Origin: Microbacterium sp. C5A9
GTDB lineage: Bacteria; Actinomycetota; Actinomycetes; Actinomycetales; Microbacteriaceae
NCBI RefSeq assembly: GCF_022627955.1
Contig: NZ_JABXGD010000002.1
Span: 186,001 to 250,000 of the forward strand
DNA: 64,000 bases
Direction: 5' to 3'
A program made the translations under genes and the position numbers. The notes below the pieces were generated by a model. It was given only the letters and a program-made list of their open reading frames with translations. It searched no databases and was not told where the DNA came from. This document shows, piece after piece, positions 53,395 to 63,758 of the stretch (within the stretch, counting starts at the first letter, position 1; each line of letters starts with the position of its first letter).

Positions 53395-53590
53395 ACCGGG
53401 CGTAGTGTTCTGCACAAGTGGTTCAGAAGTACCGTCATCCCGACTTCGTGGATGCCCGCGACGCAATGTCGGAGGCACCTCGTACGGTGAAGACAAGCCG
53501 AAGAGCCATACGCCTTGTCGGAGAGTTCCGCCCAACCGGGAGGACCGCGACAGCCTACAGGCGGCACCATGCGAGCATAAGGAGCACGTC

Positions 53591-54637
53591 ATGCCATCAC
53601 CCGCTGACCGCGAGAAGTCCCTCGAGACCGCACTCGCCCAGATCGACCGTCAGTTCGGAAAGGGCTCGGTCATGCGGCTGGGCAGCGACGAGCGCGCCCC
53701 CGTCGCCGTCATCCCGACCGGCTCCATCGCCCTCGATGTCGCGCTCGGCGTCGGAGGGCTCCCGCGTGGTCGCATCGTGGAGATCTACGGTCCGGAGTCC
53801 TCGGGTAAGACGACTCTCACGCTGCATGCGATCGCGAATGCACAGCGTGCCGGCGGCATCGCCGCCTTCATCGACGCAGAGCACGCGCTCGACCCTGACT
53901 ATGCCGCGAAGCTCGGTGTCGACATCGATGCTCTTCTCGTCTCCCAGCCCGACACCGGTGAGCAGGCGCTCGAAATCGCTGACATGCTCGTGCGTTCGGG
54001 CGCGATCGACCTCATCGTCATCGACTCCGTCGCTGCTCTCGTGCCGCGCGCCGAGATCGAGGGCGAGATGGGTGACTCTCACGTGGGTCTGCAGGCTCGA
54101 CTGATGTCCCAGGCGCTGCGAAAGCTGACCGGTGGGCTCAACCAGACGAACACCACGATGATCTTCATCAACCAGCTGCGAGAGAAGATCGGTGTGTTCT
54201 TCGGATCCCCCGAGACCACCGCGGGTGGAAAGGCGCTGAAGTTCTACGCGTCCGTCCGCATGGATATCCGTCGCATCGAGACGCTGAAGGACGGCACCGA
54301 CGCGGTCGGAAACCGCACCAGGGTCAAGGTCGTGAAGAACAAGATGGCCCCGCCGTTCAAGCAGGCCGAGTTCGACATCCTCTACGGCGTCGGCATCTCG
54401 CGAGAAGGCAGCCTGATCGACTTCGGAGTCGAGCACGGCATCGTGAAGAAGTCGGGCTCGTGGTACACGTACGACGGCGATCAGCTCGGACAGGGCAAGG
54501 AGAACGCGCGGTCGTTCCTCCTGAAGAACCCCGACATCGCTTTGGCCATCGAGACGCAGATCAAGCAGAAGCTCGGTATCGGCGGCGCCGTAGCCGACGC
54601 TCCTGCTGATGAGCTCGCCGAGCGTCGCCCGGCCTGA
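53591..54637 (+). CDS. recA: Recombinase A
   Basis: 348 aa. The strand-exchange ATPase of homologous recombination and co-protease for LexA. Walker [10 protein letters not shown], Walker [27 protein letters not shown] (split: [10 protein letters not shown]), and the L2 loop [22 protein letters not shown] are conserved. I chose the ATG at 53591 after AAGGAG. Two bases before recX. Confidence 0.98.
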   Translation: MPSPADREKSLETALAQIDRQFGKGSVMRLGSDERAPVAVIPTGSIALDVALGVGGLPRGRIVEIYGPESSGKTTLTLHAIANAQRAGGIAAFIDAEHALDPDYAAKLGVDIDALLVSQPDTGEQALEIADMLVRSGAIDLIVIDSVAALVPRAEIEGEMGDSHVGLQARLMSQALRKLTGGLNQTNTTMIFINQLREKIGVFFGSPETTAGGKALKFYASVRMDIRRIETLKDGTDAVGNRTRVKVVKNKMAPPFKQAEFDILYGVGISREGSLIDFGVEHGIVKKSGSWYTYDGDQLGQGKENARSFLLKNPDIALAIETQIKQKLGIGGAVADAPADELAERRPA

Positions 54638-54639
54638 TC

Positions 54640-55548
54640 ATGAGTGATCGTGACGGCGGGAGCGGGTCCGAGCGACTCGCTCCCGTCATCCCTCTCTTCG
54701 GGGCTAGAGCGTCAGCAGATTCCCCGTCGGCTGAGGCCGTCGAGACGGATGTCTCCTCGACGGTTTCCTCCGCAGCGTCTCCCTTCTCGGCAGAAGAGCA
54801 GACCGACTCGACGGCAGCCACGGGTGCCGTGTCGTGGCGTTCGACATGGAGTGGTGAGCACTCTGATGCGGCAGATCGGGGTCGAATCGAGGACACCTCG
54901 AGAAGAGAGATCCCCGGATCTCCCAGCGAGAGGCACCCTGCCCGCGGGGGAGGGCGCGCTCCGGTCCGCCTGCGTGCATTGGAGTCGGAAGGCGCCCCGG
55001 CGGAGGCAGCAGATGCGCCGAGCGCCGACGAGGCCCGCACCTCCGCCGAAGAGCTGCTGGTGCGAAAGCTTCGCACCCGCTCGTTGTCGATCTCCGAAGC
55101 CCGTCTCGTCCTTCGGGGTTTCGAACGCAATGGGGTGCGACTCGAATCGTCGCAGATCGACGATGTGCTCGACGAGTTCGAGCGCCGGGGATACCTCGAT
55201 GACGGCGCGCTCGCGGAGCAGCTGATCAGGGCCGGTTTCGAGCGCAAGGGGCAGGGGAGGGTCGCTCTGTCCCGCGCACTCGCGCAGCGGGGCATCCCTC
55301 GCGATGTGATCGATTCGGCGCTTTCCGAGCTTCCTGACGATGACGCCGCTCGCGCTCTCGACTTCGCGAGGACGAAAGCCTCATCCCTCGCTCGGCTCGA
55401 GCATGACACCGCGCTTCGTCGTCTCGTGGGGCAGCTCGCCCGCCGCGGATACAACGGCTCGGTCGCCATGTCGGCGGCGAAGGCAGCCCTCGCCGAGGTC
55501 TCGCGCGGTCGTCCGACGACGGGAGTGCGGTTCGTGGAGTCGGACTGA
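54640..55548 (+). CDS. recX: RecX regulatory protein with long disordered N-terminus
   Basis: 302 aa against about 150-200 in most bacteria. The RecX domain is in the C-terminal half (LLVRKLRTRSLSISEARLVL, DDVLDEFERRGYLDDGALAEQLIRAGFERKGQGR, three-helix repeats). The first ~130 residues are Ser/Ala/Glu-rich without predicted fold. RecX modulates RecA filaments. Starts 2 bases after recA. Confidence 0.92.
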   Translation: MSDRDGGSGSERLAPVIPLFGARASADSPSAEAVETDVSSTVSSAASPFSAEEQTDSTAATGAVSWRSTWSGEHSDAADRGRIEDTSRREIPGSPSERHPARGGGRAPVRLRALESEGAPAEAADAPSADEARTSAEELLVRKLRTRSLSISEARLVLRGFERNGVRLESSQIDDVLDEFERRGYLDDGALAEQLIRAGFERKGQGRVALSRALAQRGIPRDVIDSALSELPDDDAARALDFARTKASSLARLEHDTALRRLVGQLARRGYNGSVAMSAAKAALAEVSRGRPTTGVRFVESD

Positions 55549-55631
55549 CCGCACACGGACTCGCGTCGCTTCGGAGCGTCAGGTCGCATCGGAGCGGTCG
55601 CGTCGACGGTCGCTCGTAGAATGGGAGCATC

Positions 55632-57179
55632 ATGAGTATCCCGCGCAGTGAACCGACGATCATCGCGTCGTCGTCAGCAGCAATCGACGTCGATGGACGC
55701 CAGCGCTCGTATGAAGTGCGCACGTTCGGCTGCCAGATGAACGTCCACGACTCCGAGCGACTGTCAGGTTCTCTCGAGAGCGCCGGCTACGTCCGCGCGA
55801 CCGACGGCGACGAAGCCGATGTCGTCATCATCAACACCTGCGCCGTGCGCGACAACGCCGCGGGCAAGCTCTACGGCACCCTCGGTCAGCTGGCGGCGGT
55901 GAAGCGCCGCAAGGACGGGATGCAGATCGCGGTCGGCGGATGTCTCGCGCAGATGGACAAGCAGGCCGTGATCGACAAGGCCCCCTGGGTCGATGTGGTC
56001 TTCGGCACGCACAACATGGGCTCCCTTCCGAGCCTCCTCGAGCGCGCGCGCCACAACGGTGAGGCAGAACTCGAGATCCTCGAGTCGCTCGAGGTGTTCC
56101 CGTCGACGCTTCCCACGAAGCGCGAATCGGCGCACAGCGGCTGGGTCTCGATCTCTGTGGGCTGCAACAACACCTGTACCTTCTGCATCGTGCCCAGTCT
56201 CCGCGGCAAGGAGAAGGATCGGCGTCCTGGCGACATCCTCAACGAGATCCGTCTGCTCGTCGATGACGGCGCGATCGAGGTCACGCTGCTCGGGCAGAAC
56301 GTCAACTCCTACGGGATCGAGTTCGGCGATCGCCAGGCGTTCGGCAAGCTGCTGCGCGCTGCGGGTGAGATTGAGGGTCTGGAACGCATCCGGTTCACGA
56401 GCCCGCACCCCGCCGCCTTCACCGACGACGTTATCGACGCCATGGCGGAGACTCCGAATGTCATGCCTCAGCTGCACATGCCGCTGCAGTCCGGCAGTGA
56501 CCGCATCCTCAAGGCGATGCGGCGCTCGTATCGCAGCGAGAAGTTCCTGGGAATCCTGGATCGCGTCCGCGACCGAATCCCTGACGCCGCCATCACCACC
56601 GACATCATCGTGGGATTCCCCGGTGAGACCGACGAGGACTTCGAAGACACCATGCGGGTCGTGGAGCAGGCACGGTTCGCCAGTGCCTTCACGTTCCAGT
56701 ACTCGATCCGCGAAGGCACACCCGCGGCGACGATGGACGATCAGGTCCCCAAGGCCGTGGTGCAGGAGCGGTACAACCGCCTTCTCGCTCTGCAGGAGCG
56801 GATCTCGCTCGAGGAGAATCAGAAGCAGGTCGGACGCGACGTCGAGGTTATCGTCTCGACGGGCGAAGGCAAGAAGGACGCGGAGACCCACCGCCTCACG
56901 GGGCGCGGCCGCGACAACAGGCTGGTGCACTTCGAGGTGACTCCCGAGTCGGTGACCCCGCGTCCGGGTGACGCCGTCACCGTCACGATCACCCATGCCG
57001 CACCCTTCCACCTGCTCGCCGACGACCCGACGGGCTCCCCGCTTCGCATCAGGCGCACGCGCGGTGGCGACGCATGGGATCGTGGTCAAGCCGATTCGTG
57101 CGCCGCCCCGGCCCCGATCGCTGACGGATCGCCGCGCGCTGTCTCGCTCGGACTTCCGACCCTTCGCGTGGGCGTGTGA
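55632..57179 (+). CDS. miaB: tRNA-2-methylthio-N6-dimethylallyladenosine synthase
   Basis: 515 aa. A radical-SAM methylthiotransferase modifying A37 of tRNA. It has the N-terminal UPF0004 Cys motifs ([26 protein letters not shown]), the radical-SAM CxxxCxxC in [15 protein letters not shown], and a TRAM domain. The last ~45 residues form a charged tail after the TRAM domain. TAGAAT lies 9 bases before the ATG. Overlaps miaA by 4 bases. Confidence 0.95.
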   Translation: MSIPRSEPTIIASSSAAIDVDGRQRSYEVRTFGCQMNVHDSERLSGSLESAGYVRATDGDEADVVIINTCAVRDNAAGKLYGTLGQLAAVKRRKDGMQIAVGGCLAQMDKQAVIDKAPWVDVVFGTHNMGSLPSLLERARHNGEAELEILESLEVFPSTLPTKRESAHSGWVSISVGCNNTCTFCIVPSLRGKEKDRRPGDILNEIRLLVDDGAIEVTLLGQNVNSYGIEFGDRQAFGKLLRAAGEIEGLERIRFTSPHPAAFTDDVIDAMAETPNVMPQLHMPLQSGSDRILKAMRRSYRSEKFLGILDRVRDRIPDAAITTDIIVGFPGETDEDFEDTMRVVEQARFASAFTFQYSIREGTPAATMDDQVPKAVVQERYNRLLALQERISLEENQKQVGRDVEVIVSTGEGKKDAETHRLTGRGRDNRLVHFEVTPESVTPRPGDAVTVTITHAAPFHLLADDPTGSPLRIRRTRGGDAWDRGQADSCAAPAPIADGSPRAVSLGLPTLRVGV

Positions 57180-58111
57180 CCGACGCAGGGTCCGAGGTCT
57201 CTGCTCAGCCGCGATTGTGGGCGATCGTCGGCGCGACCGGCACGGGAAAGAGCGACCTCGCACTCGATCTCGCAGAGGCACTGCGTGACCGCGGCAATCC
57301 TGCGGAGATCGTCAACGCCGACGCGATGCAGCTCTATCGAGGCATGGACATCGGCACGGCGAAAGTGACCGAAGCAGAGCGCCGAGGAATCCCTCATCAT
57401 CTCTTCGACGTTCGCGATGTCGATGAAGAGGCGGCAGTGGCCTGGTATCAACCGCGCGCCCGCGCGGCGATCGACGAGATCCAGGCGCAGAGGGGAGACG
57501 CGATCCTCGTCGGCGGTTCCGGCCTCTATGTCTCCAGTGTCGTCTACGACTTCGCCTTCCCGCCGCGCGATGCCGCGATCCGCGAGCGCCTCGAGCGCGA
57601 GCTCGAGGACCAGGGCATCGAGGTCCTGCTCCAACGCCTCCGGACGATGGACCCTGAGACGGCCCGACGCGTGGATCCCCGTAACGGCCGGCGTGTGGTC
57701 CGCGCCCTCGAAGTCCTCGAGCAGGGGAGCAGCACTCATGGAGCGGCGCTGCCTGCCCGCCCTGAGCTGTGGAAGCCCACGACGCTGATCATCGGAGTCC
57801 ATGTCGATCGTGCTGCCCTCGTCGAGCGTCTCGACGCCAGGGTGGAGCGCATGTGGCAGCAGGGGCTCGTCGCCGAAGTCGAGGGATTGCGCGCACACGG
57901 GCTCGAGAGGGGTGTCACCGCTCAGCGCGCCATCGGCTATGCGCAGGCGCTGGCACAGCTCGACGGCCGTCTCACGCGTGCGGAAGCGATCGCCGAGACG
58001 CAGGCGCTCACTCGCCGGTACGCGCGACGTCAGGTCTCGTGGTTCAAGCGCTATCCGGAACTCTCCTGGCTTGACGCGCCGATCCGAGCCACGGACCTTC
58101 TGGATCGCTGA
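57176..58111 (+). CDS. miaA: tRNA dimethylallyltransferase
   Basis: 311 aa from the GTG at 57176. Transfers dimethylallyl to A37, producing the substrate for MiaB. P-loop [32 protein letters not shown], and GGSGLYV are diagnostic, as is [16 protein letters not shown] near the end. Confidence 0.95.
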   Translation: MTDAGSEVSAQPRLWAIVGATGTGKSDLALDLAEALRDRGNPAEIVNADAMQLYRGMDIGTAKVTEAERRGIPHHLFDVRDVDEEAAVAWYQPRARAAIDEIQAQRGDAILVGGSGLYVSSVVYDFAFPPRDAAIRERLERELEDQGIEVLLQRLRTMDPETARRVDPRNGRRVVRALEVLEQGSSTHGAALPARPELWKPTTLIIGVHVDRAALVERLDARVERMWQQGLVAEVEGLRAHGLERGVTAQRAIGYAQALAQLDGRLTRAEAIAETQALTRRYARRQVSWFKRYPELSWLDAPIRATDLLDR

Positions 58112-58140
58112 ATGTCCGTGATGAGTGGGAGCCTAGGAGT

Positions 58141-58698
58141 ATGGCGACCAAGTACTACACCGCATCCAGCCTCGATGGCTTCATAGCGACGACCGAGCAC
58201 TCACTCGACTGGCTGCTGAAGCAGGAGATCGACGAAGACGGGCCGATGGCCTATGCGGCGTTCGAGAAGGAGGTCGGCGCGCTCGCGATGGGAGCGTCGA
58301 CCTTCGAATGGGTCATGCGGAACGAGGGGGGACGCTGGGGATACACGCAGCCGACCTGGGTCTTCGCGCATCGCGAGATCCAGATCCCCACGGGGGCCGA
58401 CGTGCGCCGTGCACAGGGCGACGTGGTCGACCTGCACACAGAGATGGTCGAGGCCGCGGGCGGCAAGGATGTCTGGGTGGTCGGAGGCGGCGACCTCGCG
58501 GGCCAGTTCGCGGATGCGGGTCTGCTCGACGAGGTCTGGGTGCAGTATGCGCCGGTGACTCTCGGGTCGGGGGCGCCGCTGCTGCCGAGGGCACTCGACC
58601 TCGAGGTCGTCGAAGTGGCGCGCAACCGCAACTTCATGTGCGGTCGATACCGTGTGGTGAAGAGTCACGTTGCCTCGAGCCTGGAGTCACACGGATGA
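58141..58698 (+). CDS. RibD C-terminal/dihydrofolate reductase-like protein
   Basis: 185 aa. Fold shown by YYTASSLDGFIATTEHSLDWL, GALAMGASTFEW and WVVGGGDLAGQFADAGLLDEVWVQYAPVTLGSGAPLLP. NADPH-dependent reductase of unknown substrate, commonly annotated as a RibD-domain protein. Overlaps the following GNAT gene. Confidence 0.88.
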   Translation: MATKYYTASSLDGFIATTEHSLDWLLKQEIDEDGPMAYAAFEKEVGALAMGASTFEWVMRNEGGRWGYTQPTWVFAHREIQIPTGADVRRAQGDVVDLHTEMVEAAGGKDVWVVGGGDLAGQFADAGLLDEVWVQYAPVTLGSGAPLLPRALDLEVVEVARNRNFMCGRYRVVKSHVASSLESHG

Positions 58699-59138
58699 GC
58701 TGGACGGTCCGCGCTTTCGACCGAGCCGATACCGATGCCGTCGTGGAGCTGTGGTCGGACGCCGGGCTCACCCGGCCATGGAACGATCCGCGGCTCGACA
58801 TCGAGCGCAAGCTCGCCGTGCAGCCGGAGCTCTTTCTCGTCGCGGAGGCCGCGGGGGAGAAGAACCTCGGCTCGACCATCGTGGGAAGTGTCATGGCCGG
58901 ATACGACGGTCACCGCGGTTGGCTCTATTACCTCGCGTCCGCGCGCTCGCATCGTGGTCGCGGCGTGGCCCGTGCGCTGGTCGATGAGGCGGAGCGCCTG
59001 CTTCTCGCGATGGGCTGCCCCAAGGTCCAACTGATGATCCGCGAGGGCAACGAAGGTGTTCTCGGCTTCTACGAGGGGCTCGGATATGAGCAGTTCACAG
59101 TGTCGAACACCGGTAAGCGCCTCGTCGTCGACGCCTGA
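58695..59138 (+). CDS. GNAT-family acetyltransferase (YpeA-like)
   Basis: 147 aa from the ATG at 58695, overlapping the previous stop. Acetyl-CoA motif RSHRGRGVARALVDEAERLL and the closing NEGVLGFYEGLGYEQF match the YpeA type. Target unknown. Confidence 0.88.
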   Translation: MSWTVRAFDRADTDAVVELWSDAGLTRPWNDPRLDIERKLAVQPELFLVAEAAGEKNLGSTIVGSVMAGYDGHRGWLYYLASARSHRGRGVARALVDEAERLLLAMGCPKVQLMIREGNEGVLGFYEGLGYEQFTVSNTGKRLVVDA

Positions 59139-59148
59139 CGAGAATCTC

Positions 59149-59154
59149 TAGACT
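59149..59154 (+). promoter_or_regulatory. Leaderless-type -10 for dapF
   Basis: TAGACT, 6 bases before the dapF ATG. Confidence 0.5.
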
Positions 59155-59160
59155 GGTGGC

Positions 59161-60033
59161 ATGGTCGCATTCACCAAAGGACACGGCACCGGCAACGACT
59201 TCGTCATCATCGCCGACCCCGACGGTGCTCTCGACCTCACGCCGGAACAGGTCGCCGTGCTGTGCGATCGGCATTTCGGCATCGGAGCCGACGGCATCCT
59301 CCGTGTCGTGCGATCCAACGCGATCGCTGAAGGCCAGGCCGCGCTCGACGAGGAACCGAACGCCGAGTGGTTCATGGACTATCGCAATGCGGATGGCTCG
59401 ATCGCCGAGATGTGCGGCAACGGAATCCGCGTGTTCGCGCACTACCTCGTGCGCTCCGGCCTCGCGACGATCGAGGCGGGAGCGACACTCCCGATCGGAA
59501 CGCGGGCAGGCGTTCGCGACGTGACGCGCAGCGAGACCGGCTACCAGGTCGACCTCGGGCTGTGGAAGCTGTCCGGCGACAATCCCCTCGTGACGGCGGA
59601 AGGACTGGCGGTCACGCGCCCCGGACTCGGCATCGACGTCGGCAACCCTCATGTCGTCGTCGCACTTGCCTCGGATGTCGAGCTCGCGTCGCTCGAGCTG
59701 CACCGCGCGCCAGAACTCGAACCGCGCCTCCCCGCCGGCGCGAACGTCGAGTTCGTCGTCCCCGGTGAGCCTCTCGTTCGCGATGGCATCGGTCACGTCC
59801 GGATGCGCGTGTCGGAGCGTGGCGTAGGTGAGACCCTCAGCTGCGGCACCGGCGTCGCGGCCACGGCCCTCGCGGTGCGCTACTGGGCGGGGGAGCAGGC
59901 ACCGAACCATTGGAGAGTCGAAGTGCCCGGTGGCATCCTCGGCGTCCGGATGTTCCCCGCGGAGGACGGCGAGCATGTCGCCCTCTCTGGCCCCGCGCAA
60001 CTGGTCTTCAGTGGTGAGGTCGACCTCGTCTGA
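59161..60033 (+). CDS. dapF: Diaminopimelate epimerase
   Basis: 290 aa. Converts LL- to meso-diaminopimelate. The two catalytic cysteines lie in [10 protein letters not shown] and [11 protein letters not shown], and GTGNDFVII at the start is conserved. Overlaps the HAD gene by one base. Confidence 0.96.
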   Translation: MVAFTKGHGTGNDFVIIADPDGALDLTPEQVAVLCDRHFGIGADGILRVVRSNAIAEGQAALDEEPNAEWFMDYRNADGSIAEMCGNGIRVFAHYLVRSGLATIEAGATLPIGTRAGVRDVTRSETGYQVDLGLWKLSGDNPLVTAEGLAVTRPGLGIDVGNPHVVVALASDVELASLELHRAPELEPRLPAGANVEFVVPGEPLVRDGIGHVRMRVSERGVGETLSCGTGVAATALAVRYWAGEQAPNHWRVEVPGGILGVRMFPAEDGEHVALSGPAQLVFSGEVDLV

Positions 60034-60689
60034 TGACTCGTGCCGACGCGATCGACGGCGTGATCTTCGACTGCGACGGAGTCCTGGTGGACAGCGAGCG
60101 GCTGTCCGTCGACATCGACCGCCGCGTCCTCGCGGACCTCGGATGGTCGCTCACGAACGAGGAGATCCTCCACCGGTTCGTGGGCCGATCCGCCGCGCAC
60201 TTCCGTGCGGAGATCGAACAGCACCTCGGGAGGGCGCTTCCTGAGGACTGGGAAGCTCCCTACCAACCCTGGTATGTCGACGCGTTCGAGCGCGAACTGG
60301 TCGAGGTTCCTGGGGTGTCGAGCGCTCTCGATCAGATCGAGACCACGGTGTGTGTCGCGTCGAGCGGCTCGCACGACAAGATCCGCAGATCACTCGGTTT
60401 GACCGGACTGCTGCATCGTTTCGACGGCAGGATCTTCAGTGCGCAGGACGTGCGCGAGGGAAAGCCCGCCCCTGATCTCTTCCTGCATGCCGCAGCGCAG
60501 CTGGGCGCAGACCCGTCCCGATGTGTGGTGATCGAGGACAGCCGCTTCGGCGTGGCGGCCGCTCGAGCAGCGGGCATGCGCGTTCTCGGCTACTCCGGGG
60601 GCCTCACGCCTGCGGAGTGGCTGGATGAGGCAGGGGCTACTGCGGTGTTCTCAGACATGCGGCTGCTTCCGGACCTCCTGCGGGGGTGA
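60033..60689 (+). CDS. HAD-superfamily phosphatase/phosphoglucomutase-like
   Basis: 218 aa. Motif I FDCDGVLVDSE with the nucleophilic Asp, motif II ASSGSHDKIRRSLG, motif III K in GKPAPDLFLHAA and motif IV CVVIEDSRFGV are complete, with an alpha-helical cap. Probably a sugar-phosphate phosphatase or beta-phosphoglucomutase; substrate unknown. Confidence 0.88.
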   Translation: MTRADAIDGVIFDCDGVLVDSERLSVDIDRRVLADLGWSLTNEEILHRFVGRSAAHFRAEIEQHLGRALPEDWEAPYQPWYVDAFERELVEVPGVSSALDQIETTVCVASSGSHDKIRRSLGLTGLLHRFDGRIFSAQDVREGKPAPDLFLHAAAQLGADPSRCVVIEDSRFGVAAARAAGMRVLGYSGGLTPAEWLDEAGATAVFSDMRLLPDLLRG

Positions 60690-60701
60690 GTCCGGCTGAG
60701 G

Positions 60702-61355
60702 TCAGGCGTCGAGCCCGGCCAGGGCGATCGGCTCCGTCGGCGGTGACCCGTGCTTACGCACCTTCAACACGCGGTATCCCTTGGCGGTCGCGGTCCGATG
60801 CACGCTGAACCCGGGCTGGAAGCTCGCGGCGATCCACCGATGCAGGGAATCCGCACCGAGGTTGCGCTGGACCACGAGCCACGCGTCGCTGCGCTCGTCG
60901 AGTCGAGGGATCCACTTCTCCAGCAGACCGTGCAACTCGTTCTTGCCCACCCTGATCGGCGGATTGGAGCGGATGGTGCGGAACGTCACGTCTTCGGGAA
61001 CATCTCCGGGCAGAGACGCGTTGACATTGGTGAGGCCCAACGCTTTCGCATTCCGGCGAACGAGGTCGAGGGCGCGCTCGTTGACATCCACGGCCCAGAC
61101 CGTGGCGTGCGGCGACGCGAGTGCCATCGAGAGAGAGATGGGACCCCAACCGCTGCCGAGGTCGAGAAGATTGCCACCCGGCGGGACGGGCGGCATGTTG
61201 GTGAGTAGAACGGCAGTACCGGCATCCAGCCGATCCGGGCTGAAGACGCCACCAGCGGTTGTGACGTCCAGCTCACGGCCTGCGAGCGTCACACGGAGCG
61301 AGCGCAGGTTCTCGGGGCTTGCCGGGGCCGCAGTGAAGTAATGGTCGGACCCCAT
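60702..61355 (-). CDS. Class I methyltransferase (RsmC/RlmG-like)
   Basis: 217 aa from the ATG at 61355. SAM motif LLDLGSGWGPISLSMA, acidic end of strand 2 in AVDVNERALDLVRRNA and the catalytic SNPPIRVGKNELHG (NPPF-type) place it with N2-guanine rRNA methyltransferases. TACGCT lies 6 bases before the ATG on the minus strand. Divergent from hflX. Confidence 0.88.
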   Translation of the reverse strand: MGSDHYFTAAPASPENLRSLRVTLAGRELDVTTAGGVFSPDRLDAGTAVLLTNMPPVPPGGNLLDLGSGWGPISLSMALASPHATVWAVDVNERALDLVRRNAKALGLTNVNASLPGDVPEDVTFRTIRSNPPIRVGKNELHGLLEKWIPRLDERSDAWLVVQRNLGADSLHRWIAASFQPGFSVHRTATAKGYRVLKVRKHGSPPTEPIALAGLDA

Positions 61356-61423
61356 ACCGTGAGCGTAGCGGACAGTGCGGGCTAAGGTTAAGGCTCGCAA
61401 CAAAACCCAGAGACAAGGACCGG

Positions 61424-62941
61424 ATGACGGAGAGCACCACACCCACCACGGACGACGGAGCAGTCGAGCGTGTGCTCGCGAATGCGGAGAAGCGCACAGA
61501 ACCTCGTGTCTTCGGCGCAGCCCAGGCGCTGCAGGATCAGTCCACCGCCTCGCACGCCTCGTCGGACGGTGACCAGTGGGATCTCGAGGACCGGCACGCA
61601 CTGCGGCGTGTCGGCGGTCTGTCGACCGAACTCGAGGATGTCACCGAGGTCGAGTATCGGCAGCTCCGGCTCGAGAACGTCGTGCTGGTGGGCGTGTATC
61701 CGCAGGGCGCCCAGGAGGATGCTGAGAACTCGCTGCGCGAGCTCGCCGCCCTGGCGGAGACCGCGGGCGCCGTCGTGCTCGACGGTGTGCTGCAGCGTCG
61801 TCCGCATCCGGATGCCGCGACGTACATCGGACGTGGCAAGGCCCAGGAGCTCAAGGACATCGTCGCCGCCACCGGTGCGGACACCGTGATCGCTGACACC
61901 GAGCTCGCGCCGAGCCAGCGCCGCGCACTCGAAGACGTCGTCAAGGTGAAGGTCATCGATCGCACGACAGTGATCCTCGACATCTTTAGTCAGCATGCGA
62001 AGAGTCGTGAGGGCAAAGCGCAGGTCGAACTGGCGCAGCTCGAGTACCTGCTCCCACGTCTGCGTGGTTGGGGCGACTCCATGAGCCGACAGGCCGGTGG
62101 GCAGGTCGGCGCCGGTGGAGCCGGTATGGGCTCGCGTGGCCCCGGTGAGACGAAGATCGAGCTCGACCGTCGCCGCATCCGCACCAAGATGGCGCTGCTG
62201 CGTCGCCAGATCCGCGACTTCGGTCCGGCTCGGGAAGCCAAGCGCGCGGAGCGCCGGCGCAACACGATTCCGTCCGTCGCTATCGCCGGTTACACGAACG
62301 CCGGCAAGTCGAGTCTGCTGAACGCGCTCACGAGTGCGGGCGTTCTGGTCGAGAACGCTCTCTTCGCGACCCTCGATGCGACCGTACGCAGGTCGGAGAC
62401 CTCCGACGGCCGTGTCTACACGCTCACCGACACCGTCGGCTTCGTCCGCAACCTGCCGCACCAACTCGTGGAGGCGTTCCGCTCGACTCTCGAAGAGGTC
62501 GGGGATGCCGACGTCGTGCTGCACGTCGTGGACGGGTCTCACCCGGACCCCGCCGGGCAGCTGCAGACCGTCCGCGATGTGATGGGCGATGTCGGCGTGC
62601 GGGACATGCCCGAGCTGGTGGTGTTCAACAAGGCCGACCTGATCGACGAGGGCGAGAGGCTCGTCCTCCGTGGGCTCGAGCCCAAGGCCCACTTCGTCTC
62701 CTCGCGATCGGGTGAAGGCGTCGAGGAGCTGCGCGCAGCGATCGAAGAGGCCCTTCCGAAGCCGGCGGTCGAGATCCATGCGCTCGTTCCGTACGATCGC
62801 GGCGACCTCGTCGCGGCGATCCACGAGACGGGGATGCTGCTTTCGGTCGAGCATCTCGAAGGCGGAACAGCGGTGCATGCTCGTGTGTCCGAGCGCCTTG
62901 CCGCGGACCTCGCCCGGTTCGCCGCCGACGCGGACGTCTGA
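61424..62941 (+). CDS. hflX: Ribosome-associated GTPase HflX
   Basis: 505 aa. N-terminal HflX domain (RRPHPDAATYIGRGKAQEL), a linker helix and the GTPase: G1 GYTNAGKS at 289-296, DTVGFVRNLP, and NKADLI as NKxD. HflX splits stalled ribosomes. Near tmRNA, another ribosome-rescue function, in this window. Confidence 0.95.
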   Translation: MTESTTPTTDDGAVERVLANAEKRTEPRVFGAAQALQDQSTASHASSDGDQWDLEDRHALRRVGGLSTELEDVTEVEYRQLRLENVVLVGVYPQGAQEDAENSLRELAALAETAGAVVLDGVLQRRPHPDAATYIGRGKAQELKDIVAATGADTVIADTELAPSQRRALEDVVKVKVIDRTTVILDIFSQHAKSREGKAQVELAQLEYLLPRLRGWGDSMSRQAGGQVGAGGAGMGSRGPGETKIELDRRRIRTKMALLRRQIRDFGPAREAKRAERRRNTIPSVAIAGYTNAGKSSLLNALTSAGVLVENALFATLDATVRRSETSDGRVYTLTDTVGFVRNLPHQLVEAFRSTLEEVGDADVVLHVVDGSHPDPAGQLQTVRDVMGDVGVRDMPELVVFNKADLIDEGERLVLRGLEPKAHFVSSRSGEGVEELRAAIEEALPKPAVEIHALVPYDRGDLVAAIHETGMLLSVEHLEGGTAVHARVSERLAADLARFAADADV

Positions 62942-62947
62942 GTCCGA

Positions 62948-63616
62948 TCAGCGCGCCAGGAACCGTGCCTCGACCGTCGTGCTGATGACGATCTCGTCGG
63001 GCTCGTAAGCCATCGACGCATCGGCGAGAGCGGCGGATTCCTGCAGGAACCCCCGTGCCTTCGCCATGCCCGCGAAGGGCTGGGCAGGCGTCGGAGCGAT
63101 CAGGCCGACATCGGCGATCTCCACGGGAACGACATCTTTGAGTCCCAGGGCGGTGGCGTAGGCCTGCGCTCGCGAGACGGCCACGCCCACGGCCTGTGCG
63201 GCGACATCGCGTTCGATACGGGCGTTGGTGTCGGGCGTGAGATGCCAGTTCACCCAGCCGACCTCGACCCCGTCCCAGGGAGAGATGTCGGAGACCCAGA
63301 TCGACAGTTCGGATGCCTCGGTGAACGTCGCGGTGAGGTCGATGCTCGCGTAGTACACCGGGTCGAGCCGCTTCCCCTCGCTGTTCCACGGCCGCTCGGC
63401 CCGCATGGCGAGCCGGGTGCTCGTCCAGTCGACGATCGTGCCGGACTCCTTGCGACCGGTGATGCTGTCGCGCACGGGCTCGGTCAGGCGCATCACGCGC
63501 TCCACCACGGATGCACGCTCCGGTCCCTCGGTGCGCACCGTGACCCGGATGGTGGCGCGCTCGGGCGCGACTCTCGCCTCGTGCTCGCCGCGGACGGTGA
63601 TGGTCACTTCGCTCAT
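62948..63616 (-). CDS. SIMPL-domain (DUF541) protein
   Basis: 222 aa. Begins MSEVTITVRGEHEARVAPERATIRVTV, the DUF541 start, and contains AVSRAQAYATALGLK as its helix. No signal peptide, unlike many members. Function poorly known. TAGAGT lies 6 bases before the ATG on the minus strand. Ends 6 bases from the convergent hflX. Confidence 0.87.
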   Translation of the reverse strand: MSEVTITVRGEHEARVAPERATIRVTVRTEGPERASVVERVMRLTEPVRDSITGRKESGTIVDWTSTRLAMRAERPWNSEGKRLDPVYYASIDLTATFTEASELSIWVSDISPWDGVEVGWVNWHLTPDTNARIERDVAAQAVGVAVSRAQAYATALGLKDVVPVEIADVGLIAPTPAQPFAGMAKARGFLQESAALADASMAYEPDEIVISTTVEARFLAR

Positions 63617-63677
63617 GGGGCGACTCTACGCCAGCAGTGTGTCGACCCGCGGAATGGCGGAGCAGCGATGAACGTTG

Positions 63678-63683
63678 TAGTCT
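63678..63683 (+). promoter_or_regulatory. Candidate -10 element of ssrA
   Basis: TAGTCT about 75 bases before the mature 5' end of tmRNA; the precursor would be processed. Confidence 0.35.
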
Positions 63684-63758
63684 GTGATGCTCGGGTACTT
63701 CGTTTCCCGGGTTGGAAACTCCACAGTGTGACAGCGGCTCCTTCGAGAGAAGGACCAC

